A stretch of DNA of 33,327 nucleotides, from NCBI GenBank assembly GCA_014360565.1, contig JACIXH010000034.1, forward strand, positions 1-33,327, written 5' to 3'. Within the stretch, counting starts at the first letter, position 1. Every line of letters begins with the position of its first letter. This DNA is from Nocardia sp. (lineage in GTDB: Bacteria; Actinomycetota; Actinomycetes; Mycobacteriales; Mycobacteriaceae). Shown piece by piece: positions 16,198 to 24,496 of the stretch. A model generated the notes under the pieces. It did no database searches. It saw only the letters and a list, made by a program, of their open reading frames with translations, and had not been told where the DNA came from. A program made the position numbers and the translations under genes.

Positions 16198-16932
16198 TCA
16201 GGCAACGCCGTCGATCCCACCGTCGCTGGTGGCCGCTTTGGAGAGTCGGTAGGCGATGAAACCCGGCTGATGGGTGAGGGTGTCGTATTCGGCCGGGTGG
16301 GTTCGGGCCATCTCGGAGGCGGGCTGGTGCTCGGTGATCGCGTCGATGGTGAAACCGGCTGCGGTGAACTCCGCGCACCATGTCTGCAATGGTTGACGCC
16401 AGAAGCGGTGCGTGATGCCGCACGACCACCGTTGTTGCACCCATCCGGTGTCGAAGTAGCTGCCCTCGGCGGTGAGCCAGTCCGCGGTCGGGTGGCTGGT
16501 GGACACGATGAGGTGGCCGCCTGGGCGCAGGACGCGGTGGAGTTCGCGCAGCAGCGCGATCCGGTCGTCGATGTAGTGGATGACCAGGGCGAGTAGGACG
16601 ATGTCGACAGTGTTGTTGGACAGCCAGTACAGGGGTTGGGTGAGGTCGTGCTGGCGCAGGGTGATCTGTCCAGCGGCATGTCGGCGGGCGAGGTCGATCA
16701 TGCTCGCGGAGGCATCGATGGCAATGACATGGGCGCCGCGAGCGAGCAGGTCGGTGACGTAGAGGCCGGGGCCGCACCCGGCGTCGAGGACGACGCGCTC
16801 GGTGAGCTCTCCCAACAGGTCCAAGACAGCGGGGCGGTCGTAGTGGGCGTTGTAGGGGCTGTGGGCGGCTTCGGCGGCGAACGCGGCGGCGTGCTGGTCG
16901 TAGGAAGTGGTGACGGCGTCATCGGTGTGCAT
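16198..16932 (-). CDS. Class I SAM-dependent methyltransferase
   Basis: A 244-residue small-molecule methyltransferase. Motif I is VVLDAGCGPGLYVTDLL (about 47-63), the acidic end of the next strand is VIAIDAS, and a motif-III-like ELHRVLRPGGHLIVSTSHP follows. It starts three bases after the glycosyltransferase stop, inside the operon. O-, N- or C-methylation cannot be told from sequence. In the mycofactocin pathway a methyltransferase caps the glucan chain, so a similar capping of the GT2 product is one option. Confidence 0.85.
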   Translation of the reverse strand: MHTDDAVTTSYDQHAAAFAAEAAHSPYNAHYDRPAVLDLLGELTERVVLDAGCGPGLYVTDLLARGAHVIAIDASASMIDLARRHAAGQITLRQHDLTQPLYWLSNNTVDIVLLALVIHYIDDRIALLRELHRVLRPGGHLIVSTSHPTADWLTAEGSYFDTGWVQQRWSCGITHRFWRQPLQTWCAEFTAAGFTIDAITEHQPASEMARTHPAEYDTLTHQPGFIAYRLSKAATSDGGIDGVA

Positions 16933-16935
16933 CGG

Positions 16936-17865
16936 TTACCTGACCCTTGCTGGTTGACGGCTGGGTGAGTGGTGTTCGGGCAGAAGAGAATCCAGCACGG
17001 TGTGATCGGCGCGACGGCCGGTGACGAAGCGGTGATGCAGCGTGCGCACCGCTGACTCGTAGATATGGGCCGGGGCCGGTCGGCTGTCTTCGATGAGTCG
17101 GTCGAGACGGGCGTCGAACTCGGTGAACCAGGTGCGGTAGTCGGCAATCTGCGGGTCAGTGCTCGGCCACGTCCGAAACAGATTGCGGCGGGCGAGAGTG
17201 AACGGCGTAGGGCTCGACAGGTAGGCCGACGAGACCGCGCCGCGACACTGCGGCACCTGGTGATAGACGCTGGTGGTTTCGCCGAGGTAGGCGAACCGGT
17301 AGCCGAGGCTGCGGTGCAAGGTCAGCCACAGGTCCCAGTCTTCGCAGTGGGTCATCGACTCGGTGAACTCGGCGGCGGTATCGGTGAAGTTGCGGCACAC
17401 GAGCGAGCCCGTGTGAATGAAGTTGGCGCACAGCAGGAATCGGCTGTCGAACTCGTAGTCCTTGCGTGGCATCCAGCGGGCTTTGCGGGGGATGGATTCG
17501 ATCCATCGGGAGCTGACGAGCGCGCCGCCGTAGACGGCATCGGCGGTGCCGCGGTCCAGCACGGTGTGTGCGGCGCGCAGGTGCCGGGGGAGCACGACGT
17601 CGTCATCGTCGAGGAATGCGACGTATTCGCCGTTGGCTGCGACCATCGCGGTGTTGCGGGCGGCCGAGACGCCGCAGTGGTCCGTCTCGATCAAGCGGAT
17701 CGGCAGCGCCGTGCGCCAGTTGCCGGTGACCGAACGGACGGGTGACGTACCGCCGTCGTCGACGACGATGACTTCGAAATCGGTGAATTCCTGGCGTGCG
17801 AGGCTGCGCAGAGCCCGGTTCAACGGGCCTGGCCGATTGCGGGTGGGGATGATGACGCTGATCAT
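16936..17865 (-). CDS. Family 2 glycosyltransferase
   Basis: A 309-residue GT-A fold enzyme that should transfer a sugar from a nucleotide-sugar donor. Seen are the N-terminal ISVIIPTRNRPGPLNRALRS, VIVVDDGG (about 33-40), the metal-binding FLDDDDV (about 89-95) and CEDWDLWL (about 172-179), which carries the likely catalytic acid. There are no membrane segments, so it acts in the cytoplasm on a soluble acceptor, probably the pathway product. Its ATG overlaps the upstream stop as ATGA. Confidence 0.88.
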   Translation of the reverse strand: MISVIIPTRNRPGPLNRALRSLARQEFTDFEVIVVDDGGTSPVRSVTGNWRTALPIRLIETDHCGVSAARNTAMVAANGEYVAFLDDDDVVLPRHLRAAHTVLDRGTADAVYGGALVSSRWIESIPRKARWMPRKDYEFDSRFLLCANFIHTGSLVCRNFTDTAAEFTESMTHCEDWDLWLTLHRSLGYRFAYLGETTSVYHQVPQCRGAVSSAYLSSPTPFTLARRNLFRTWPSTDPQIADYRTWFTEFDARLDRLIEDSRPAPAHIYESAVRTLHHRFVTGRRADHTVLDSLLPEHHSPSRQPARVR

Positions 17866-19073
17866 GGTGTCGTCCTGACGAGGTCGAGTAGTTCGCAGCG
17901 CACCAGATCGCGGGCAGATCCGGTGGCGGGACCATCGCTCGGTCCGACGACCGATGCGGCGGTCGTGGGCGCGACAGCCGCCATTCGGTAGAACTGGGCG
18001 CGTTCACCGGCGGCGGTCAGGGTCCGCACTGCCCACGCGGTGTGACCGTCGCGGGTCACTTCGAGCGCTTGACCGGCTTGGGCGTCGCTGATGAGGATGT
18101 TGCCGCCCGCGAGCGGTTCGGCGCCTCCGGCCACGGCACAGAACAGGTTCCGTGGTGGGTCGGCGAGGTGCTCCCAGCTGATCGCGGGTCGTGTTGGATC
18201 AACCGCGAGGACGCGGGAGTATCCGCGGCGTTGGCCGTTGTCGAACACCAGCAGGTGCCCGTCTGCCAGCATCGTCGGCTGGTGTTGGCCTGACAGATCG
18301 CCGGGTCCCCACCACCACCGCACCCTGTTGACAGACAGGTCCACGACCGCGATGGTGTCCAGTTCGCGCATCGACACCAGCACATCGCCCTCGCTCCACA
18401 ATCCGGCCGGATGCGCTCGCAATACCTCGATAGTGTTGGCGTGCAGAAGATCTGCCGGAGAACCCGGCAGATCGCGCAGCCGCCGGGATGCGTTGCGCCC
18501 CGGTTGGACCGAACCGGGCGAGGCGAGGCCGTGATAGATCGCCAGAGCCCTATGGTGGTGCGGGGATCGGCGACGGCGATCGATATGCCTGGTGACCGCC
18601 ACCGACAGGTTGACGTCGCTCATCAGTAGGTCGAACAGCGAGTGAGTCGCGGTGGTCGTGCCGGTGGCGTCGTCGACGATCGTGATCGAGTTGTCGAGTA
18701 AGACGAACGGATCACCGGGCCCATCGAGGAGGCGGGGTTGCTCGGTGAGGACATAGACCTGGCCGGTGTCGGTGATGTCGAGGTCGTGGTGAACGGGCAG
18801 TTCGGCCCGCCAGATCAGCGAAGAGTCCGGCGCCAGCTTCACCAGCGAGTGCAACGGCACCGTGGCATACAAGGCACCGTCGGTGCCGAGTTCGACGTGG
18901 TTCCAACCACGCAGGTATCCCGGTGGCCCGGCCGAGGGGTCGGGTTGGTCGAGGTCGCTGCTCCACGCGTGGACGATCTCGGCGTCGCGATTGATCAGGC
19001 ATGCCACGGGGTTCGGGTAGGTCGCCGACGGGGAGAACAGGAAATGGGTGTCGGGTGCGGGCATCGTGGTCAC
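17862..19073 (-). CDS. Arylsulfotransferase-like beta-propeller protein
   Basis: A 403-residue protein resembling the arylsulfotransferase (ASST) family: repeated blade motifs such as HDLDITDTGQVYVLTEQPRL, HANTIEVLRAHPAGL, VNRVRWWWGPGDLSGQHQP, TMLADGHLLVFDNGQRRG and GGNILISDAQAG. Classical ASST enzymes are periplasmic and move sulfate between phenols through a histidine intermediate. This one has no signal peptide, so if catalytic it works in the cytoplasm; a non-catalytic propeller role is also possible. It overlaps both neighbours by four bases (ATGA), showing tight coupling in the operon. Confidence 0.75.
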   Translation of the reverse strand: MTTMPAPDTHFLFSPSATYPNPVACLINRDAEIVHAWSSDLDQPDPSAGPPGYLRGWNHVELGTDGALYATVPLHSLVKLAPDSSLIWRAELPVHHDLDITDTGQVYVLTEQPRLLDGPGDPFVLLDNSITIVDDATGTTTATHSLFDLLMSDVNLSVAVTRHIDRRRRSPHHHRALAIYHGLASPGSVQPGRNASRRLRDLPGSPADLLHANTIEVLRAHPAGLWSEGDVLVSMRELDTIAVVDLSVNRVRWWWGPGDLSGQHQPTMLADGHLLVFDNGQRRGYSRVLAVDPTRPAISWEHLADPPRNLFCAVAGGAEPLAGGNILISDAQAGQALEVTRDGHTAWAVRTLTAAGERAQFYRMAAVAPTTAASVVGPSDGPATGSARDLVRCELLDLVRTTP

Positions 19074-19837
19074 GCCCCCGCCCCGTCGATGCCGAATTCG
19101 AGCCGTACTGCGGCCGCCATCTCGCGGGCGACCTGGTCAGCGACCCGGGCGCCGATCTCGGCGCTGGCATTGTGGGCGGTGTAGACGATGCCCGACGGTG
19201 TCGCGGCGTCGGCGGGCAGTGGGAACACGTCGTAGCTGAACCGGCGCGCTCCTGGCCCCGCTGAGTCGGTGTCGATGAGTTCGGGGCGAGTGGTATCGGG
19301 TGCGACGTGCATGACCAGGCTGGATTCGACCATGCCCGCGTGGTGGTCGTCGCTGCGGGCGACTCCGGTTTCTGTGGCGAGGGCGTTGCGGAATCCTTCG
19401 CCGACGACGTCCCACCAGTGCACGATGATGACCCGGGTACCCGGGTGTGCGGCGGTCACGATGCGGGCGGCTTCGCACAGGAAGCTGAGGTTGTCGATGG
19501 CGGAGTTGACGATGACGAGTTGTCGCACACCGTGTTCGGCCAGCGCGGACGCGATCTCGGTGACGAGCAAGGTGAATGTCGAGCCGCTGACGGCGATGAC
19601 ACCGGGGAAGGTTCCACCGAGGCGTTGAGACGGGGTGGCGACGCCGTAGCCGATCGACGGGGCGATCCAGGCATCGATGTCGGCGGCCAGGCGGTCGGCG
19701 AAGTAGTCGCTGATCATCGTGTCCGCGCCCAATGGCAGGTGCGGACCGTGGGGTTCGATGGCCCCGATCGGCAGGATCGCGCGACCCCGCTGTACGCGGT
19801 CGTCGAAGTCGGGCCAGGTCATCTCGGCGAGCAGCAT
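19070..19837 (-). CDS. Creatininase-family protein, MftE-like, with altered metal site
   Basis: A 255-residue creatininase-fold protein. The family includes creatininase and MftE, the peptidase that trims the mycofactocin precursor. The first metal motif is intact: AIEPHGPHLPLGADT, with Glu28, His30 and Asp39. The HAGMVES segment (166-172, Glu171) is also present. The usual NGHxxN loop, however, reads NSAIDN (111-116), so the expected histidine is Ala113 and an acidic ligand is Asp115. Either a different metal set is used or the activity has changed. The ATG is preceded by AAGGAG at good spacing. It follows radical SAM gene 2 after 48 bases. Confidence 0.85.
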   Translation of the reverse strand: MLLAEMTWPDFDDRVQRGRAILPIGAIEPHGPHLPLGADTMISDYFADRLAADIDAWIAPSIGYGVATPSQRLGGTFPGVIAVSGSTFTLLVTEIASALAEHGVRQLVIVNSAIDNLSFLCEAARIVTAAHPGTRVIIVHWWDVVGEGFRNALATETGVARSDDHHAGMVESSLVMHVAPDTTRPELIDTDSAGPGARRFSYDVFPLPADAATPSGIVYTAHNASAEIGARVADQVAREMAAAVRLEFGIDGAGA

Positions 19838-19885
19838 TGTGAATCTCCTTGCATAAGAGCGGATATCGAGGGTGATCGGTGGGTG

Positions 19886-20875
19886 CTAGGCGTCGGTCCA
19901 GCCGAGGCTGGGCACGACCGACGGGCGTAGGTGCTCGGCCAGGCGCAGGTTGAGGAAGTCCTCTTTGTTGGCGCACCCGGAGGCTGCTTCGCACGGGGCC
20001 CAGATGTTCTCGCGCAGGTGCAGCTCGAAGTCGGGGTCGAGGATGTTGCCGTAGCGGTGCTTGCCGAGGGTGGCGTAGCGCGAGCACCGGTAGACATCGC
20101 CGTGGATGTCGAGGAACACGTAGTCCGAGCCGGCCCGGCACGCCCGGTGCTGGGGCGAGGTCAGCCCGGTCAGGGCGACACGGGTGAGTTCGGTATCGCC
20201 ACCACAGGCAGCGACCACGTCCAGGACGTTGCCGCCGCCGCGCAGCACCGGCACCGCGGCCGCGGCATCGTTGCTGGTGGAGTTGTCCGAGGGCACAGAC
20301 GGGTCGTAGCCGAGGTCGAGGTTGAACCGGAGCCCGGCCGCTTCGGCGGCGGCTTTGACGCGGGCGATGGTGGTGGTGTCGTGGTTGGCGAATAACAGGG
20401 CGTTCACGACGACGAAGCAGCCGTAGGTTTCTTGGGCGAACGCGGCGGCGGCGATGAACTTCTCCAACGGTATTTGTCCGTCGTGCCAGGTCAGCCAGAG
20501 TGAGAGCTTGCCGAGGTTGGCGTGGGGTTCCAGTTTCGGCAGACGGCGTTCGATCAGTGAGGCGTTGGACAGCAGTTCGACGAACCGCACGCCGGATTGG
20601 TGGGTGAGCCAGGCGGCGCGGTCGAGGAATACCGGTGAGGCGAATGGTTCGCCGAGGGTGCCGAGGCGGACGTCGACCGGAAACGGGCGGGTGCCGATCC
20701 AGTCGACGACGGCGGCGAAGGTGTCGCGGTCTTGCGGAGCCCGCCAGTCCTCACGATTGCTCTTGGCCCAGTCGCCGGTCGACACGCAATAGGTGCAGCC
20801 AAAGTTGCACAGTCTTTGTGCGGCGACGTACCAGATCCGCACCGGCCGTTGAGAACTCGTCGTTGGCCCGCTCAT
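19886..20875 (-). CDS. Radical SAM protein 2 with C-terminal cysteine domain
   Basis: A 329-residue radical SAM enzyme. The cluster-binding motif is CNFGCTYC (Cys23, 27, 30). The C-terminal third contains further cysteines (CRAGSDYVFLDIHGDVYRCS and, later, CEAASGC) like a SPASM/twitch domain holding an extra iron-sulfur cluster, a feature of peptide-modifying members. The DFELHLRENIWAPCE segment suits that. Its ATG overlaps the stop of radical SAM gene 1 (ATGA), so the two are probably made in equal amounts. Substrate unknown. Confidence 0.88.
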   Translation of the reverse strand: MSGPTTSSQRPVRIWYVAAQRLCNFGCTYCVSTGDWAKSNREDWRAPQDRDTFAAVVDWIGTRPFPVDVRLGTLGEPFASPVFLDRAAWLTHQSGVRFVELLSNASLIERRLPKLEPHANLGKLSLWLTWHDGQIPLEKFIAAAAFAQETYGCFVVVNALLFANHDTTTIARVKAAAEAAGLRFNLDLGYDPSVPSDNSTSNDAAAAVPVLRGGGNVLDVVAACGGDTELTRVALTGLTSPQHRACRAGSDYVFLDIHGDVYRCSRYATLGKHRYGNILDPDFELHLRENIWAPCEAASGCANKEDFLNLRLAEHLRPSVVPSLGWTDA

Positions 20876-22071
20876 CCGAATGTCGCGATCGGACGGAAGT
20901 CGCGGCAAGCGAAGTCGAGGGTCTGGTTGTGGCACCGCCTGCACACGAAGTCGTCTTCGGCGACGGCGACGCCGAACACCTTGCGCCGCGCGGTGACCGC
21001 GGCATCGCTGGTCATCAGCTCGTGGATCGAGCCCTCGCCGATGTTGGCGAACCGTTCGCGCTGGTAGTAGTCGTTGCAGCACAAGAACAGGTCCCCGCCG
21101 ACGCTGAAGCTGGCGTGATGAACCGGATACCCGCACCCGGTGAGCGGTCCGTCGATCAGCAGGTTCTGTGCGAACTCGCCCCCGACGTCACCGGCCCGGT
21201 CACACATCAGATTCGCGGTGACCTGCGCGCCGAGCGGGAGGTAGCGCCGCGCCACCCCGTCGAGGTTGAGCGCCAGGCGCTCGCCGACGCCGTTGACGCC
21301 GATCTGCACCGGAAGGCCCGCTGCCAGTGCGGCTTCCACGTTTCGTGTGCTGTGGGCGTAGCTGGCCGAACCGGTCAGATCGGCGAACTCGGCCGGGTCG
21401 TCGCTGGGTAGGTTGACCACCATCGTGCGCAGCACCCCCGAGCGGCGCAGGGTCTCGATCTTGTCGCCGGTGAGCGCGGAAGCGTTGGTGTAGAGCGCCA
21501 ACGGCATCCCGTAGCGGGCCAACACCTCGATGCGGTCAGTGAAGTAGCGGTCGAGGGTGGGTTCGTTGAAGAACTGGAAGGTCACGTAGTCGATCGAGCC
21601 GTGCTCGACCAGCTTGACGATGATCTCGGTGAACATGTCCATCGGCATCGTCTGACGGGGTTTCGGGTCAACGGCCACCGGGCAGCTGCGGCAGCCCCAG
21701 TTGCAGTGGGCGGTCACTTCGATCTCCCCCGACACCAGCCGGTAGTCCCGGCACAACTGTTCTGGCGGTTGAATCCAGTGCCGTGCTGCGGCTTCGGCGA
21801 CCAGGTCCGCGCCGAACCGGTGCGCGAGCTCCGCGGTGCCGAGGGGCTGACGGGCGCTGGCGATCAGCAGTTCGAGCATGCGGGGGTCGGTGTGCCAGTC
21901 GATGCGGCGGTCCAGGCCGACGATCCCGAACACCGCGCCCTCGGTCGGAGTCCCGTTGTCGGGGGAGGTCGGGCCGAACGTATCGGAAAAGTAGCGCACC
22001 GGTGAGGGCGCGCGGGGGTCGACGCGAGTCAGATATGGCGAGGTCTGTACCGAGTTGGGGAGTGGAGTCAT
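20872..22071 (-). CDS. Radical SAM/SPASM-like protein 1 with N-terminal winged-helix-like region
   Basis: A 399-residue radical SAM enzyme and first gene of the operon. The motif is CNWGCRSC (Cys123, 127, 130). The C-terminal region has FLCCNDYYQRERFANIGEG, typical of SPASM enzymes, and a closing CRRCHNQTLDFAC cluster. The first 115 residues are a separate region; residues 62-101 (DPRMLELLIASARQPLGTAE and on to HWIQP) read like a winged helix, similar to PqqD-type peptide-recognition domains. This suggests, but does not prove, a ribosomal peptide substrate. The ATG at 22071 starts MTPLPNSVQTSPYL; the AGGTGC upstream is a modest ribosome site. Confidence 0.88.
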   Translation of the reverse strand: MTPLPNSVQTSPYLTRVDPRAPSPVRYFSDTFGPTSPDNGTPTEGAVFGIVGLDRRIDWHTDPRMLELLIASARQPLGTAELAHRFGADLVAEAAARHWIQPPEQLCRDYRLVSGEIEVTAHCNWGCRSCPVAVDPKPRQTMPMDMFTEIIVKLVEHGSIDYVTFQFFNEPTLDRYFTDRIEVLARYGMPLALYTNASALTGDKIETLRRSGVLRTMVVNLPSDDPAEFADLTGSASYAHSTRNVEAALAAGLPVQIGVNGVGERLALNLDGVARRYLPLGAQVTANLMCDRAGDVGGEFAQNLLIDGPLTGCGYPVHHASFSVGGDLFLCCNDYYQRERFANIGEGSIHELMTSDAAVTARRKVFGVAVAEDDFVCRRCHNQTLDFACRDFRPIATFG

Positions 22072-22165
22072 GTGAGCGCACCTGTCTGGTTGTGCCACGC
22101 GAGGCTGGCCGTTCCGACATCAGCTGTCCGCCGAAGCGGGAACCGATCGCCGTGTCGAAGTGCGT

Positions 22166-22210
22166 TCAATTTCCCCACGGGTGCAGGCTGTTTCGACAGA
22201 GTGGGCTCAT
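22166..22210 (-). CDS. 14-codon mini-ORF ahead of the radical SAM operon
   Basis: ATG at 22210 to TGA at 22166 encodes MSPLCRNSLHPWGN, co-oriented with and about 95 bases upstream of the first radical SAM gene. It has no strong ribosome site and could be chance. It is listed because the operon otherwise lacks a visible substrate peptide and because it contains Cys, Trp, Asn and Ser, residues often modified by such enzymes. Confidence 0.15.
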   Translation of the reverse strand: MSPLCRNSLHPWGN

Positions 22211-22228
22211 ACTCACGGGGTACTCACG
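22210..22228 (+). promoter_or_regulatory. Direct repeat in the divergent promoter region
   Basis: TACTCACG occurs at 22210-22217 and again at 22221-22228, an 11-base period (one helical turn), 36 bases before the XRE-deformylase start and between the two divergent transcription units. It is a reasonable operator for the XRE domain encoded next to it; no experiment supports this. Confidence 0.35.
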
Positions 22229-22263
22229 CACACGCACACCCCCGCGAACAGGAGCGCCCGACA

Positions 22264-23769
22264 GTGACCTCGGCCGGAACTTCGCCCGCCAACGAACCCG
22301 CGGACACGCACGTCAACGTCTTCGCGCTCGAGTTGCGCCGCTGGCGCGATGTCCGTGGACTGTCGCGGCGTGCGCTAGCCACCAAGCTGGGCTACAGCCG
22401 CCCGTACGTGTCCAAGATCGAGTCCGGCACCGAGAAGCCCTCGGAGGGATTCGCTGGGCGCGCCGAATCGGCACTGCAAGCCGGCGGTGCGCTGCGAGCC
22501 GCGTTCGCTGAGTTCGTCGCTGCCCGACCAGGCACGGTCCGCGCTCCCATCGCTGTCGACCCGAGCGACTCGGCAGGGTCGCTCGTGGTCGACCACGACG
22601 ACGCGAGCTTGTCCTTCGATGGGCTCAACTACCGGCTGCGCCAGCGGCGGCGTCTGATCAACGGTGGGGCCGACCCCATCACCCGTTACCTGATCAGGAT
22701 CTCGGTAGACCGCTACCCCGGTGACCCCGAACGGTCCAACCAGCTCTACCAGGAAAACCCATTGACCTGGGAAGAGATCGACCTACACGCGTGGTACGGC
22801 GAAAACAGAACCGAGCCGATGACGTGGACGGCCCACCACGACCGTGACGCGTTCAAAGAGGTCTGGCTGATGTTCAGCGAACCCGACAGTGGACGCCACT
22901 TTCCGCTTTACCCCGGCCAAGCGTGCTGGATCGACTACGAATACACCGTCTCGGCGACCCACTGGGGCAACTGGTTTCAGCGTGCGGTCCGGCTGCCGAC
23001 CAACCGCTTGTCGGTCCGGCTCGATTTCCCGGCCGCGCTCGAACCGTCGGTCTGGGGACTCGAGACCTCGATGACCGCTGAAGGTCAGCCGTTCCGCACA
23101 CCCATCACCCACCAGGTCGAACAGGGACGACACATGTACTCCTGGTCCACCGACCACCCGCCACTGCATGCTCGCTACCGCCTCGAGTGGGACTTCCGGG
23201 GACGTAGCGACGACGAACGCACGCCGCCGAGCAAGGTGATGGCCGGCCTGGGCATCGCGCAGGAAGGCGACGAGATCCTGCGCGAGGTCGCGCGCCCGTT
23301 CGATCTACCCGCCGAGGCCGAAGACGCACGCCGTGTCATCGCCGAACTCAACTCAGCCGCACAGCGAGTTGCCCAAGCCCACGTGTTCGGCAAAGGGATG
23401 GGCATCGCCGCCCCGCAGATCGGCATCAGCAGGGCCGCGGCGATCGTCCGCACCCCCAATGGCGACACGATCACCCTGTTCAATCCACGCATCGTGGAGA
23501 CCGGCGGCGGCGAGGACGAACAGTACGAGGGGTGCCTGAGTTTCTTCGACTTGCGCGGACGGGTACCGCGCCCGTTGACAATCCACGTCGAGCACACCGA
23601 CATCGACGGCAACACCCGAATCGCGGTGTTCGAGCGCGGAGTCGCACGCCTGGTCGCGCACGAAGTCGACCACCTGCACGCAACGCTCTACCTCGACCAT
23701 ATGAAGCCTGGTGTGGAGCCGATCTCTGTTGAGCAGTACCGGGGCACCGGCACAGCCTGGGCCTACTGA
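22264..23769 (+). CDS. XRE regulator fused to peptide deformylase
   Basis: A 501-residue three-part protein. Residues about 20-75 are an XRE helix-turn-helix (LRRWRDVRGLSRRALATKLG, then PYVSKIESGTEKPS). Residues about 100-320 form an unrecognised region rich in Trp and Tyr that may bind a ligand. Residues about 325-500 are a peptide deformylase with all three motifs: GMGIAAPQIG (about 378-387), EGCLS (422-426, metal-binding Cys) and HEVDH (466-470, two metal His and the catalytic Glu). Normal deformylases remove formyl from nascent proteins and carry no DNA-binding domain. The GTG at 22264 is preceded by AGGAG. Divergent placement suggests control of the radical SAM operon, with the deformylase domain as sensor, processing enzyme or resistance copy. 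Confidence 0.85.
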   Translation: MTSAGTSPANEPADTHVNVFALELRRWRDVRGLSRRALATKLGYSRPYVSKIESGTEKPSEGFAGRAESALQAGGALRAAFAEFVAARPGTVRAPIAVDPSDSAGSLVVDHDDASLSFDGLNYRLRQRRRLINGGADPITRYLIRISVDRYPGDPERSNQLYQENPLTWEEIDLHAWYGENRTEPMTWTAHHDRDAFKEVWLMFSEPDSGRHFPLYPGQACWIDYEYTVSATHWGNWFQRAVRLPTNRLSVRLDFPAALEPSVWGLETSMTAEGQPFRTPITHQVEQGRHMYSWSTDHPPLHARYRLEWDFRGRSDDERTPPSKVMAGLGIAQEGDEILREVARPFDLPAEAEDARRVIAELNSAAQRVAQAHVFGKGMGIAAPQIGISRAAAIVRTPNGDTITLFNPRIVETGGGEDEQYEGCLSFFDLRGRVPRPLTIHVEHTDIDGNTRIAVFERGVARLVAHEVDHLHATLYLDHMKPGVEPISVEQYRGTGTAWAY

Positions 23770-23817
23770 CCATCGGGCAGGACAACCACGCCCGCGCACT
23801 ATCGGTGTTGCCGGACA

Positions 23818-24474
23818 TCACACCGGCCCTCCACCGGTCCAGCTGGCCCACCAGTCGTCGACGAGGCCGTACTTACTCCAGTGCGTGAGTCGGTCGTGCG
23901 CGCAATCGCGATGAGTGAACGCTGCCGCGTCGCGTTCGACCGGGTGGCAGTCTGAATGCGTCGAGCAGCCCTGAGTCCAGGCGGGCGTGTCCTCGAGGAC
24001 TATCACGTTGGTCGGTATCAGCCCGTCGGAGGTGAGCGGTGCGAGCAAGGTTGCCTCGCGGTTCGGGTCGCCCAGTGCTGCGGCGGGCAGCATCGCGAAG
24101 TGCCAGCTGCCGGTGAGGGAGCGAGCCGCGATGCGGACTGGATCGTCCAACAGTGCGGTGGCGGCCTGCACGGCTGCTACGGCGGTATTGCCGTAGCAGA
24201 AGATGTCGAGCGGAGAGCCGTCGAGGCGGGAGTAGACCGCAGCGCACCAGTCGGTGCTGTCAGCGGCGTTGTCCTCGTCGAGCACCAGTCCGTCGCCGTT
24301 GCACACGAGCAGTTCGACCGGCACGCCCCGCACTTCGCCGCCGGGCAGGGAGATGTTCACGTGGCCGACGACGCGGATCTGTGCGTCGTAGCCGAGCGCG
24401 GCCAGGGCGAACAACTCGGGTGCGTATCGTGTCCGTGCTTCAGCGACGAGGGCGTCGAAGTTGGCGGAGGGCAT
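23818..24474 (-). CDS. Hypothetical protein of the element, leader-controlled
   Basis: A 218-residue soluble protein starting MPSANFDALVAEARTRYAPE. It contains six cysteines, including CSTHSDCHPVERD and a later HRDCAHDRLTHW near the C-terminus, perhaps a metal site. No known domain is recognised. The ATG at 24474 follows the repeated leader box and GAAGGGA ribosome site. It is convergent with the XRE-deformylase gene, 48 bases apart. Confidence 0.65.
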   Translation of the reverse strand: MPSANFDALVAEARTRYAPELFALAALGYDAQIRVVGHVNISLPGGEVRGVPVELLVCNGDGLVLDEDNAADSTDWCAAVYSRLDGSPLDIFCYGNTAVAAVQAATALLDDPVRIAARSLTGSWHFAMLPAAALGDPNREATLLAPLTSDGLIPTNVIVLEDTPAWTQGCSTHSDCHPVERDAAAFTHRDCAHDRLTHWSKYGLVDDWWASWTGGGPV

Positions 24475-24496
24475 AGCTGTTCCCTTCGTCTGGGAG

